From the NCBI GenBank assembly GCA_016219875.1, contig JACRJZ010000148.1, forward strand, positions 96,619-160,618: DNA of 64,000 nt. The letters are read 5' to 3'. Below are positions 40,817 to 49,130 of this stretch, one piece after another; the first letter of the stretch is position 1, and the number at the start of each line of letters is the position of its first letter. The stretch comes from Verrucomicrobiota bacterium (GTDB lineage Bacteria; Verrucomicrobiota; Verrucomicrobiia; Limisphaerales; JACRJZ01). Under the pieces are notes generated by a model, which was given only the letters and a program-made list of their open reading frames with translations, was not told where the DNA came from and ran no database searches. The position numbers were made by a program, and so were the translations under genes.

Positions 40817-43494
40817 AGCGTGTGACGAAATGCCTACGGCTCCGTGTGCTGTGGCGGCTGGCGCTCGGCGCGGCGGTGCTGCTGCTGTGCGTCGGCTTCG
40901 CGTTCCGGCTCGCGCTGCCGCTGGTGCCGTTGCCGCCTGCGTTGTTTCAGCCTCCGCATCCCAGCGTTGAGTTCGTGGACCGGCACGGCCAGCCACTGCG
41001 CGAGGTTCGCAATGGCGACGAGGCTTTCGCCAAGCGCGTCAGTCTCGCGGAGATTCCCCAGCCGCTCGTCCAAGCCACGCTGGCCGCGGAGGACAAACGC
41101 TTCTGGCAGCATCCGGGCGTCGATGTGCGTGCGCTGGTGCGGGCGGCGTGGAGTTGCGCGCGGCGCGGGCGGGTTGTGTCCGGCGGCTCGACCGTGACCA
41201 TGCAACTTATCAAGCTCTCCGAGCCGCGGCCGCGCACGCTGCGCACCAAACTCATCGAAGCGGCGCAGGCGCTGCGGCTGGAGCAAATCTGGAGCAAGCA
41301 ACGCATCGTTGCCGAATACCTGAACCGCATCGACTACGGGAACTTCAACGTCGGCTGCGCGGAGGCGGCGGAATTTTACTTCGGCAAGCCCCTCCGCGAT
41401 CTCCGTGTGGCGGAGGGCGCGCTGCTGGCCGGCTTGCCGCAGGCGCCCTCGCGGCTGAATCCGCATCGGCACTTCGACCGCGCCTGCCGCCGACAACAGT
41501 GGGTGTTGCGGCAGATGCGCGAGAACGGCTGGCTGACGGAGGAGGAGCTTGCCCGCTCGACCGCGGAGCCACTGCGGCTGGCCCGGCCCCGCCGCGTCTT
41601 CCAGGCGCCGCACTTCGTGGACTTGGTGCTGAGTCAAGAATACGGCCTTGAGTGCTGGGAGGGCGAAAGCGAAACAGGCGGGACGCCGGGCGCAGGGTCG
41701 CGCATTCAACCCGAACTCCGAAAGGGAATGGGGAGCGCGCCCGCCGCGGGCGCCGTTTTCCGCGCCCTCGCGGAAAACTCCGGGGCAGTGGAACTACTCC
41801 CAGCGCCCCCCTCCTTTCGTCAGGCCACGGGGCTGGATGCGAGGGCGCGTCCAGCCACGCCCGGGGCGGGCGTGCTCCCCAGCTTCGGAGTTCAGGTGCA
41901 AACCACGCTCGATCTCGACTTGAACCGCTTTGCCGAGCGCACGCTGCGCAGCCACCTTGCGCGGCTCGCGGCGCATCACGCGGAGAACGGGGCCGTCGTG
42001 GTCCTCGACAATCGCTCCGGCGACGTGCTGGCGTTGGTGGGGTCGGAAGATTACTTCGCACCACAGTCGGGCCAGGTGAACGGCGCCTGGGCGGGGCGCT
42101 CCGCTGGCTCCACGTTCAAGCCCTTCACCTACCTGCTGGCGTTTGAGCGCGGCGCGAATCCCGCGACCGTCGTGGCCGACGTGCCGACGGAGTTCGCCAC
42201 GGCCACGGGTCTCTTCACGCCGGTGAACTACGACCGCCGCTGCCACGGTCCGATGCCATGCCGGCTGGCGCTGGCGAACTCACTCAACATCCCGGCGGTG
42301 AAAGTGCTCGCGTCCCTCGGCGGGCCGGAGGCGCTGCAGCAGCGGCTCCAGTCGTGCGGCCTGACCACGCTCACAAACCGGGCGGAGCACTACGGCCTCG
42401 GCCTCACGCTCGGCAACGCCGAGACGCGGCTGCTGGAACTCGCCAACGCCTATGCCTGTCTGGCGCGGCTGGGCGAGTTCAAGCCGTTCCGACTCGTTCA
42501 AAGTTCAAGGTTCAAAGTTCAAAGTTCAACGTTGGAGGCGGCGCGCGTTGGCGATGCGGGGGCGGCGTGGCTGATTACAGACATTCTCAGCGACAACGCG
42601 GCGCGGGCGATGGCGTTCGGGACCGAGTCGAGCCTGCGCTTCGATTTCCCGGTGGCGTGCAAGACCGGCACCAGCTCTGACTTCCGCGACAATTGGGCGT
42701 TCGGCTACACGCCGGAATTCACCGTCGGCGTCTGGGTCGGGAACTTCGACGGCAGCCCCATGGAGCGCGTGTCGGGCGTGTCCGGAGCCGCGCCGGTGCT
42801 ACACGACCTCTTCGAGCACCTGCACGCGCGCTTCGGGACGACGTGGTACGAGCGCCCCGCAAACATCGTGGAGCGCCCGGTGAATCCGCTGACGGGAAGG
42901 CTGATCGCGCGGGACACGAGCGGCACTGCTCATAAAGCGACTCCCCGTAGCGGCGTCTCGGTAGAGCGCCGCCATTCTTTGGCGATGGAAACAGCGGCGC
43001 TCTGCTGCGACACCGCGATGCCGAGATTCATAGTGCCGACGCCCTGTCTGCAAACCGTGGAAGCTCCCCAGGCCTTGAACTCGGTGATCGAGAAGTTCCT
43101 CGCTCACGCGCTCCCGGGCACTGAAAGCCCCGACGACTACGACTCCGCTGGCCGCGTACGCCTGGCCGCGGAATACCGCGACTGGCTCGCGAGCGGCGCG
43201 AACTGGCTGGGCACGGCGGCCGTCGCGGTCGAGCCGGCTCCGACGCTGCGCATCGTTTCACCGCTGCCGGGGACGGTGTTCTACTTGGACCCCGATCTGC
43301 CGGACAGCGGACGCCGCATCCGCCTGCGAGCGGAGGGACGCGGCGAGTTGCGCTGGGAAAGCGACTCGGTTGATTGCCGCGTGGAACTGGGCGCCGCCGT
43401 GGCCCGCCTCTCCAAAGGCCGGCACCGCCTCGTCGTTCAGGAGCCGGCCACCGGCGCGCGGCGAGAAACGTGGATCGAGGTGAAGCAACTGTGA
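40813..43494 (+). CDS. pbpC: Penicillin-binding protein 1C
   Basis: Bifunctional wall synthase, one N-terminal membrane helix. Glycosyltransferase 51 region (~55-235): EDKRFWQHPGVDVRAL, GGSTVTMQL. Transpeptidase: SxxK in SAGSTFKPF (Ser ~433), SxN in LANSLNIPAVK (~488), KTGTS (~617). The C-terminal ~100 residues form the extra domain typical of PBP1C. At 893 residues it is longer than usual because of filler: about 75 residues between the two catalytic domains (41680-41880), a 7-mer tandem repeat (42496-42535) and a hairpin pair (42947-43017), all in frame and outside catalytic motifs. Starts inside the alpha-2-macroglobulin stop (ATGA). Confidence 0.93.
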   Translation: MKRVTKCLRLRVLWRLALGAAVLLLCVGFAFRLALPLVPLPPALFQPPHPSVEFVDRHGQPLREVRNGDEAFAKRVSLAEIPQPLVQATLAAEDKRFWQHPGVDVRALVRAAWSCARRGRVVSGGSTVTMQLIKLSEPRPRTLRTKLIEAAQALRLEQIWSKQRIVAEYLNRIDYGNFNVGCAEAAEFYFGKPLRDLRVAEGALLAGLPQAPSRLNPHRHFDRACRRQQWVLRQMRENGWLTEEELARSTAEPLRLARPRRVFQAPHFVDLVLSQEYGLECWEGESETGGTPGAGSRIQPELRKGMGSAPAAGAVFRALAENSGAVELLPAPPSFRQATGLDARARPATPGAGVLPSFGVQVQTTLDLDLNRFAERTLRSHLARLAAHHAENGAVVVLDNRSGDVLALVGSEDYFAPQSGQVNGAWAGRSAGSTFKPFTYLLAFERGANPATVVADVPTEFATATGLFTPVNYDRRCHGPMPCRLALANSLNIPAVKVLASLGGPEALQQRLQSCGLTTLTNRAEHYGLGLTLGNAETRLLELANAYACLARLGEFKPFRLVQSSRFKVQSSTLEAARVGDAGAAWLITDILSDNAARAMAFGTESSLRFDFPVACKTGTSSDFRDNWAFGYTPEFTVGVWVGNFDGSPMERVSGVSGAAPVLHDLFEHLHARFGTTWYERPANIVERPVNPLTGRLIARDTSGTAHKATPRSGVSVERRHSLAMETAALCCDTAMPRFIVPTPCLQTVEAPQALNSVIEKFLAHALPGTESPDDYDSAGRVRLAAEYRDWLASGANWLGTAAVAVEPAPTLRIVSPLPGTVFYLDPDLPDSGRRIRLRAEGRGELRWESDSVDCRVELGAAVARLSKGRHRLVVQEPATGARRETWIEVKQL
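42496..42535. repeat. Tandem 7-mer (GTTCAAA) repeat inside pbpC
   Basis: Five units of GTTCAAA/GTTCAAG, giving SSRFKVQSS-type residues. Because the unit is seven bases, each copy changes phase, yet no stop arises and the downstream KTG region stays in frame. Confidence 0.75.
42947..43017. repeat. Hairpin pair inside pbpC
   Basis: Imperfect inverted arms GCGGCGTCTCGGTAGAGCGC and GCGCTCTGCTGCGACACCGC, separated by ATTCTTTGGCGATGGAAA. It lies between the transpeptidase and C-terminal domains, with the frame kept open. Confidence 0.6.
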
Positions 43495-43571
43495 CGCTGG
43501 CGCGATGGGCGGGAGCGGTGAAACCCGATTTGTGCTCTCGATGGTTGCACCGGCACGCCTTGCCGGAACGA

Positions 43572-44105
43572 TCAACCGAGCAGGCGATGGCGGTGCTTCA
43601 AGCAGAATTCAACAAACGCATCCTCCCGGACGAACCGACAGACGGGCTTGGGCAAGCAATCATAGACCGCCCCGAAGAGCTTCCGCAGGAACACTTCGTC
43701 ATGGAGGGCTTCGTGCGTGGAGCGAGCCGCATTGTGCAGCGTAGCTCTTACGATCTCCCGTAGTTTCGGGATGAAGTCGTCCAGCACCGCGGCCGCGGTC
43801 GAAGACACCGCCGCCCGCCTGGCTTGGGCCAACGTGAAGACCTTCGCAGCCAGGCTCGAGGTCGTTTGCCGCATTGCTTTCTGTGTTGTGGCGGTGGCTC
43901 GCTTTGCGCGCTGGAACCATTTTGTCGCCGCGGTGCTGCGTGGAGACGCCAACTCCGAAAGGGGACGACGCTTGCCTTGGGCTTCGACCCAATACTCATC
44001 CGTTGGCAGGAGGAACCCGGCGTGCAGCAACTCATGCGCTTCCTGGACCAGGACGACGCCGATTTCCATCTCACCACGAGCCACATGTATCGGCTGAGGC
44101 TTCAT
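43572..44105 (-). CDS. Unknown protein, basic and helical
   Basis: ATG at 44105 chosen (MKPQPIHVARGEMEIGVVLV); an upstream ATG at 44189 reads into unlike sequence. 177 residues. A small N-terminal domain has VQEAHELLHAGFLLPTDEYW and WVEAQGKRRPLSELA. A long basic helical stretch follows (TKWFQRAKRATATTQKAMRQ, KVFTLAQARRAAVSSTA), then a Cys-containing tail (YDCLPKPVCRFVREDAF). No family recognised and no signal peptide. It is convergent with pbpC and divergent from the C39-like peptidase gene across repeat A3. Confidence 0.55.
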   Translation of the reverse strand: MKPQPIHVARGEMEIGVVLVQEAHELLHAGFLLPTDEYWVEAQGKRRPLSELASPRSTAATKWFQRAKRATATTQKAMRQTTSSLAAKVFTLAQARRAAVSSTAAAVLDDFIPKLREIVRATLHNAARSTHEALHDEVFLRKLFGAVYDCLPKPVCRFVREDAFVEFCLKHRHRLLG

Positions 44106-44215
44106 GGCCGGAAGATGCCTTTGGACGGTGGGTTCAGGCAAACCGGAATTATGCTCCCGCGGGCGCTCCCATCCGTACAACACGAACACACCGGACTGCG
44201 ATCACTCGACGCGCA

Positions 44216-44379
44216 CAGGGCTGCATCAAGCTCGTTTTGGGGCCGCCCGGAGCGCGGCTGTCCCAGCCGCAGCCACGCTCGGAACCCGCTGGCTCAAGCT
44301 TCTTCACGAGGCGCTCGGTCGTTCGTGGTCGCTGCGGCTGAGACAGCCGCGCGCCGAAAGCGAGCTTGATGCAGCCCCG
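44216..44379. repeat. Repeat A3: short copy of the A family
   Basis: Ends CAGGGCTGCATCAAGCTC (44216-44233) and the complement of CGGGGCTGCATCAAGCTC (44362-44379). Inside are the same blocks as repeat A2: GCGGCTGTCCCAGCCGC, CAGCCACGCTCGGAACCC, CTGCGGCTGAGACAGCCGC. It lies between the divergent genes 43572-44105 and 44446-45654. I found no clear target-site duplication for this copy. Confidence 0.75.
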
Positions 44380-44445
44380 GCCGCGAGCGAGGGCGTTGGA
44401 ATTCTTCTGGCATCCAGGGGAGGCCTCGCCGCACCTTGTGGCCGT

Positions 44446-45654
44446 ATGTTCGGATTCAATTTTTCGCCCCGGCGCGAGCGGCTCTCGATCGTGGCGCCGG
44501 TGGTTCTTCTCATCCAGATGGCGATGCCAGCCTGGGCGGATCGGGAGGTCTGGCTGACCGGCGTGCCGGACTACCATTGGGTGGCCGGCTGTTTCGGAAC
44601 CGCGGCCGGCAATCTGATGGGCTACTGGGACCGGCACGGTTTTCCCGATTGGTACACTGGCCCGACGGCGGGAGGCACGGCCCCGCTGAATGACTACGGC
44701 ACCAACGCGGGCATCCGCGCTTTGTGGGTTTCCCAGGCCGGTGTGGACGGCCGCCCGGCCGACCAGCCAGGACACATGGATGACTTCTACGTAGGTTTTG
44801 ACCAAACCGATCCCGATCCGCACGTGACCGCGCATCGGAAAGAGCACAGCCCGGACTGCATCGCCGACTTCATCGGCATGAGCCAGAGGCGGTGGACCAA
44901 CATGAATGGTGAGTGCGACGGCAACGTGGATGGATATGCGTTTGTGTATTGGGATCGAAGCGGCGCCCGCCGCACCAATTTCACGCCTTCGACGGACGCT
45001 GGGATGCCGCCTCGGGATCTGCAATCCGGGCTGCGCGCCTTCAGCGAATACCGGGGAGGGAGGGCCGACAGCTTCAGCCAACTGACCGATTTCAATCCCA
45101 CCGTGCCGGCGGGCCGGGGATTCACTTTTGCGGACATGAAGGCCGAGATCGAAGCGGGTTACCCGGTGCTGCTGTTCTTGCAGAATTTCTCGGTGTACTC
45201 GGCCGATCGCCCGGGCCTGCCCCGGGGCAATCCCGACCTTCACGGCATGCTGGCCTACGGCTACGCGGAGTATCCGTCGTTGGGCATCCAGTGGGTCTAT
45301 TATCGGACAAGTTGGGCGAGCGGGGACGGAGTCCACAGTCAGTGGGACGACGGGACATGGCAAGCGGGAAACCCGTTGCGCGGCGTGGTGGGATACCATC
45401 CGCGTCCCAGGATTCGTTCTGCCACGCGCACGGAGAACACCGTCACGATCACCTGGGACGGACCTTCTTCGCAGCTTTACGATGCGGACACCGAGGCCAC
45501 AACCCTGCTGCATCGGTACCAGGTCGAGCGCTCTTTGGGCATGACTCCGGCAACTTGGTCGGCAGCAGGAGAACCAACGACGGATCGTTCTTTGACCCTC
45601 ACGAACTGCTGCGCCAACGCCTCCTTCTACCGGGTGAGACTCCTCGGTCCGTGA
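44446..45654 (+). CDS. Secreted C39-like cysteine peptidase
   Basis: ATG at 44446 chosen because it gives a signal peptide (RLSIVAPVVLLIQMAMPAWA); the longer frame upstream runs through repeat A3. The mature protein opens with a C39-like active-site segment, GVPDYHWVAGCFGTAAGNLM (Cys49). The matching histidine is in PDLHGMLAYGYAEYP (His ~266), followed by an aromatic strand and WASGD, as in papain-like C39 folds. The C-terminal ~90 residues are an Ig/Fn3-like module (TVTITWDGPSSQLYDADTEA) shared in style with other exported proteins here. The substrate is unknown. Confidence 0.78.
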   Translation: MFGFNFSPRRERLSIVAPVVLLIQMAMPAWADREVWLTGVPDYHWVAGCFGTAAGNLMGYWDRHGFPDWYTGPTAGGTAPLNDYGTNAGIRALWVSQAGVDGRPADQPGHMDDFYVGFDQTDPDPHVTAHRKEHSPDCIADFIGMSQRRWTNMNGECDGNVDGYAFVYWDRSGARRTNFTPSTDAGMPPRDLQSGLRAFSEYRGGRADSFSQLTDFNPTVPAGRGFTFADMKAEIEAGYPVLLFLQNFSVYSADRPGLPRGNPDLHGMLAYGYAEYPSLGIQWVYYRTSWASGDGVHSQWDDGTWQAGNPLRGVVGYHPRPRIRSATRTENTVTITWDGPSSQLYDADTEATTLLHRYQVERSLGMTPATWSAAGEPTTDRSLTLTNCCANASFYRVRLLGP

Positions 45655-45801
45655 ATGGGGGAGTGCGGTCGTGCTGGAGCGGCTTGCTTCTGGTCGCAGG
45701 CACCGGTTCGAAACGGTCTTCCCCAACGCTCATCCACTCCGGCTTTCTGGCTCAGCCGTAACGATGCCGTCGAAAATCTTCACGGAAACGCCGCCGAGCA
45801 C

Positions 45802-45935
45802 GTAGGACAGGCGTCGCGCCTGTCTCCATCTTCCCACTGCTCGCTCACCAAAGAGTGACTTCCCCGACCGGGAGGAATTCCCGTCGAGACTCCTCTTCCC
45901 GATGAAGTCAGAGACAGGCGCGACGCCTGTCCCAC
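45802..45935. repeat. Repeat C2: paired hairpin between convergent genes
   Basis: GTAGGACAGGCGTCGCGCC at the left and GACAGGCGCGACGCCTGTCC at the right form inverted arms around a ~75-base middle that itself holds GACCGGGAGGAATTCCCGTC. It fills the gap between the C39-like peptidase gene (plus) and 45950-46696 (minus). No other gene is seen in 45655-45949. Confidence 0.8.
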
Positions 45936-45949
45936 TGCCTGAATGCGGC

Positions 45950-46696
45950 TCAGTTGCCCGGAAAAAGCTGGGGAAAGGCCCGCATGACTTCGTCGATGTT
46001 CTCGGCTGTCACCACGAGGAATCGCTGGGCGAACTCTGCCGCCGAATCTGATCCAGTCTGCGCGGCGTTTCCGGGCGTGCCTGGCTTCTGAAGGACGAAC
46101 GCGGCCAACTTGCCGGTTTTGACCGCACGGCGAACTGCCGCGGCATCTCCAATCGGTCGGAGGTCCGGCAGGAGCAAGCCAAACCGTGGCGGCCCTTCGG
46201 CCTGCCAACACTTCTCACGATGCAGGCTGGCGGGCAGCCCGACCAGGCTGACGACCAGATCGCAGTGCGGATGCGCGCTTGCAAGTGCGTCGAAGGCGCC
46301 TTCCGCCATCAGGTAGCTGAGCGGGGTGGTGGTTTCTGGATCGATCGATACCGAGCGGGGGTCGCGTTCCGCCTCCGGCTTGAGCGCCGGAAACGCGAGT
46401 GGCTCCATGGGCATGGAGTTGCCGAATCCCTCTTTCAGTCCGCGGACCCCCACTGCTTCCGTGGCGCGGATGGCTTTGTCCACGCCGGAGCGCTGGGCAA
46501 AGGGATTGGATACGACCAGCACGCGCCGACCAGCCTGCTGCTTGACGAGCGCTTCCGCGAGCGCACGTGTCGCCAGGGTGCGCAGCCGAAGGGCATCGCT
46601 TTCGGGACTGCTTCGGAGGAACAGCCAGAGAGCCAAACCGCTGGTCAAGGCCAGACCCACGATCCAGAACGGCATGGAGCGCTTCATGCCGGCCAC
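45950..46696 (-). CDS. Membrane-anchored protein, unknown
   Basis: 248 residues (ATG at 46687 also possible). One N-terminal helix (MPFWIVGLALTSGLALWLFL), then a soluble domain with an alternating strand-helix pattern: RRVLVVSNPFAQRSG, HCDLVVSLVGLPASLH, RFGLLLPDLRPIGDAAAV, KLAAFVLQKPG, RFLVVTAENIDEVM. This recalls a Rossmann-like or periplasmic-binding-like fold, but no family is recognised. It begins three bases after the prepilin-like gene ends, so the two are almost surely cotranscribed. Confidence 0.7.
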   Translation of the reverse strand: MAGMKRSMPFWIVGLALTSGLALWLFLRSSPESDALRLRTLATRALAEALVKQQAGRRVLVVSNPFAQRSGVDKAIRATEAVGVRGLKEGFGNSMPMEPLAFPALKPEAERDPRSVSIDPETTTPLSYLMAEGAFDALASAHPHCDLVVSLVGLPASLHREKCWQAEGPPRFGLLLPDLRPIGDAAAVRRAVKTGKLAAFVLQKPGTPGNAAQTGSDSAAEFAQRFLVVTAENIDEVMRAFPQLFPGN

Positions 46697-46699
46697 GAA

Positions 46700-47578
46700 T
46701 TAAAAGTAGCCCTTCGCCACATCGACACCGTATTCGGCGGAGATGCCCAAGCCTTCGAGGCGCGATTGCCCGCAGGCCTCCACGTGGCCATCGAGGAACC
46801 AGGCTTCGGCCCGGCGGTCGTGACGGGCATGGACGATTCTGAGCGGGTTGGTGACGCGGAAAAAGTAGTATTGGCGCGCCGTGTAGCCTCCTTGTGCCTG
46901 GCTGGTGGTGTCAGCGATGTGCAAGTAATCTGCCGGCCGTTCGACGGCGTCGATGCGGAAGAACAGCCGACCGGGACCAAAGGTGGTGTTCAGGGGCGGG
47001 TCGCGGCGGATGCCGAAAGTGGTGATCCAGTTCTCCCACGTGAAGGGCTTGTAGCTGGGACAAACAAACGTTGCGGAGTTGCGCAGTTCCGAGTTGGTGG
47101 AGAGGATCAAGCCCCACGTGTTGGTGCCGCCGGTCAGCCCGTCCAACTGGAGGACGCCCTCGAAGTCCTGGGCATACAGCAGGGTGGCCAGCCCCACCTG
47201 ATGCAGATTGTTGAGGCATTGAGTGGCCTTGCCTTTCGCTTTGGCTGTGGCCAGGGCCGGCAGAAGCAAGCTGGCCAGAAGGGCAATGATGGCGATCACG
47301 ACCAGCAACTCGATGAGCGTGAAGCCAGAGCGGCGCTTCGGAAGGTTTCTGTTTCCGCAACGCTGCCTCAAGCTCGGTTCGGGAGAACTCGTAGCGCAGA
47401 CTTTCCAGTCTGCCGTAGCGCCGGTTTTCCAACCGGCGAGCGTTGGACGAGGCAAACCGGCTGGAAGTTTCACGGCCTGGCCGACTGCAAGTCGGCGATA
47501 CGGCAGGTTGAAAACCTGCGCTACCCAGTGCGCCGGGCGGGAGCTTGATGCAGACTTGCTGTTTCTGGCGCTTGACAC
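46700..47578 (-). CDS. Prepilin-like protein (type II secretion/type IV pilus type) with in-frame repeat insertion
   Basis: The prepilin signature KRRSGFTLIELLVVIAIIAL is followed by LLASLLLPALATAKAKG, CLNNLHQVGLATLLYAQDFE and a C-terminal HARHDRRAEAWFLDGHVE, as in the large pseudopilin-like family of Verrucomicrobiota and Planctomycetes. The GTG at 47578 begins MSSARN, then 70 residues come wholly from repeat A4 plus its duplicated target, then RNLPKRRSG. Removing exactly 210 bases restores a normal 15-residue leader, MSSARNRNLPKRRSG. Whether the lengthened leader still reaches the prepilin peptidase is open; internal start codons such as the TTG at 47371 could rescue it. The downstream membrane protein is cotranscribed. 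Confidence 0.85.
   Translation of the reverse strand: MSSARNSKSASSSRPAHWVAQVFNLPYRRLAVGQAVKLPAGLPRPTLAGWKTGATADWKVCATSSPEPSLRQRCGNRNLPKRRSGFTLIELLVVIAIIALLASLLLPALATAKAKGKATQCLNNLHQVGLATLLYAQDFEGVLQLDGLTGGTNTWGLILSTNSELRNSATFVCPSYKPFTWENWITTFGIRRDPPLNTTFGPGRLFFRIDAVERPADYLHIADTTSQAQGGYTARQYYFFRVTNPLRIVHARHDRRAEAWFLDGHVEACGQSRLEGLGISAEYGVDVAKGYF
47358..47558. repeat. Repeat A4: MITE-like element inserted in the prepilin gene
   Basis: The terminal repeats are CAACGCTGCCTCAAGCTC (47358-47375) and the complement of CAAGTCTGCATCAAGCTC (47541-47558). Flanking direct repeats are CTGTTTCCG (47349-47357) and CTGTTTCTG (47559-47567), eight of nine bases equal. Element plus one target copy is 210 bases, divisible by three, and the minus-strand frame through it has no stop. 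Inner hairpins include CAGACTTTCCAGTCTG and GCCGGTTTTCCAACCGGC. Outer parts match A1 inverted. Confidence 0.82.
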
Positions 47579-47713
47579 AATTGCATTGGCAACGCTTGAA
47601 CTTTCGGCTCGAAACTACCAGCAATCGGTTGCGGGTCAATGAGCGAACCGCTCGACGGAGTGGGCACGGCCCGCGTTTTGTCACCTGGCCGGGCCGTTGC
47701 CCGCCACGCAGTC

Positions 47714-49123
47714 ATGCTGTTTAACTCTGACGTCTTTCTCAAGTTCTTTGCCGCCTTCCTGCTCCTTTACTGGTTGGTGAGGGAAAACTTGGCGGCCCGG
47801 AATGTTCTGATCGTGGCCGCCAGCTACCTCTTCTACGGCTGGTGGGACTGGCGATTCCTCTCGTTGATCTTCGTCTCCAGCGTCCTGGACTATGGGATCG
47901 GTCTGGCCCTGGCACGGACAGAAGACCCGCGCCGCCGGAGAATTTGGCTGTGGCTCAGCGTTGGTTGCAGCCTAGTCATCCTGGGGTTCTTCAAGTACTA
48001 CGATTTCTTCGTGGAATCCCTGGGAGCGCTGTTGGCGCACTGGCAGATTCCTTTCCATCCCCGCCTGTTGGGAGTGATTCTGCCGGTCGGGATTTCGTTC
48101 TACACCTTTCAATCGATGAGCTATGTCATCGACATCTATCGCCGGCAGATGAAACCCACGCCAAACCTGGTCAACTTCCTGGCCTATGTGGCGTTCTTTC
48201 CGCAGTTGGTGGCCGGACCAATCGAGCGTGCCTCTCACCTGTTGCCGCAGTTCGAGCGTACCGTCACCATCACACGAGCGATGCTCGAAGAGGGCGTTTG
48301 GCTGGTGCTGTGGGGGATGTTCAAAAAGGTCGTCGTGGCCGACAATCTGGCTCCATTGGTGGAAATGGTCTATGGCCACATGGGGGCGACCGGACCTGCG
48401 GTCGTGTTGGCTACGCTGGCCTTCGGGGTGCAAATCTACTGCGATTTCTCAGGCTATTCGGACATGGCCCGCGGCACCGCGCGCGTCCTCGGATTCGACA
48501 TCATGGTCAACTTCAACCTGCCCTACGTGGCCGTGAACATTCGTGAGTTCTGGCAACGCTGGCACATCAGCCTCTCCACCTGGTTGCGGGACTACCTCTA
48601 CATCCCTCTGGGCGGCAGCCAGCGAGGGGCTGCTCGCACCTACCTGAATCTGCTGGTGACGATGCTGCTGGGTGGTTTGTGGCACGGGGCGGCGGGAAAC
48701 TTCGTCCTCTGGGGGCTGTGGCATGGAGGTGGGTTGATGGGCCATCGGCTTTGGACGTCGAGCGGACAGGTTCGGCGGGGCACGGCCAAATGGGCGCGGG
48801 GTGCCGCGTGGCTGTTGACCCTGCTCTTTGTGTTCTACGGTTGGCTGCTGTTCCGGGCAGGCTCCTGGCATGAGATCGCGGTGATGACGCGGGCGTTGGC
48901 CGATGCCACCGTGCCACCATGGATCGGCAGCTTTGCCCTCAATCTCGTGGCGTTCACCGCGCCCCTGATCGCCGTGGAGACTTGGCTGCACCAAACCCGC
49001 GATCCATTGGCTCCGCTGGCCTTGCCGGTTTCCCGACGCATTCTTCTGCAAGGAACTCTGCTGTTGGCCATCGCGCTGTTCTGGGAAACCCGGCAACAGC
49101 CTTTCATCTACTTCCAGTTTTGA
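47714..49123 (+). CDS. MBOAT-family O-acyltransferase (AlgI/DltB-like)
   Basis: ATG at 47714 (MLFNSDVFLKFFAAFLLLYW) is the typical family start; an upstream ATG at 47639 adds unlike residues. 469 residues with about ten membrane helices. Landmarks: ASYLFYGWWDWRFL, PVGISFYTFQSMSYVIDIYR, FFPQLVAGPIERASHLLPQF, CDFSGYSDMARG, NIREFWQRWHISLSTWLRDY and the MBOAT histidine in LLGGLWHGAAGNFVLWG (~322). The family moves acyl groups across the membrane onto exopolysaccharide or wall polymers. The following SGNH gene starts eight bases on, the usual transfer partner. The acceptor polymer is unknown, since no alginate or teichoic acid genes are nearby. Confidence 0.92.
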   Translation: MLFNSDVFLKFFAAFLLLYWLVRENLAARNVLIVAASYLFYGWWDWRFLSLIFVSSVLDYGIGLALARTEDPRRRRIWLWLSVGCSLVILGFFKYYDFFVESLGALLAHWQIPFHPRLLGVILPVGISFYTFQSMSYVIDIYRRQMKPTPNLVNFLAYVAFFPQLVAGPIERASHLLPQFERTVTITRAMLEEGVWLVLWGMFKKVVVADNLAPLVEMVYGHMGATGPAVVLATLAFGVQIYCDFSGYSDMARGTARVLGFDIMVNFNLPYVAVNIREFWQRWHISLSTWLRDYLYIPLGGSQRGAARTYLNLLVTMLLGGLWHGAAGNFVLWGLWHGGGLMGHRLWTSSGQVRRGTAKWARGAAWLLTLLFVFYGWLLFRAGSWHEIAVMTRALADATVPPWIGSFALNLVAFTAPLIAVETWLHQTRDPLAPLALPVSRRILLQGTLLLAIALFWETRQQPFIYFQF

Positions 49124-49130
49124 ACCGAGC

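Noticed and set aside
44207..44388. Target-site duplication around repeat A3
   Set aside because: The 9-base flanks outside the two terminal repeats do not match; this copy may be old or rearranged.
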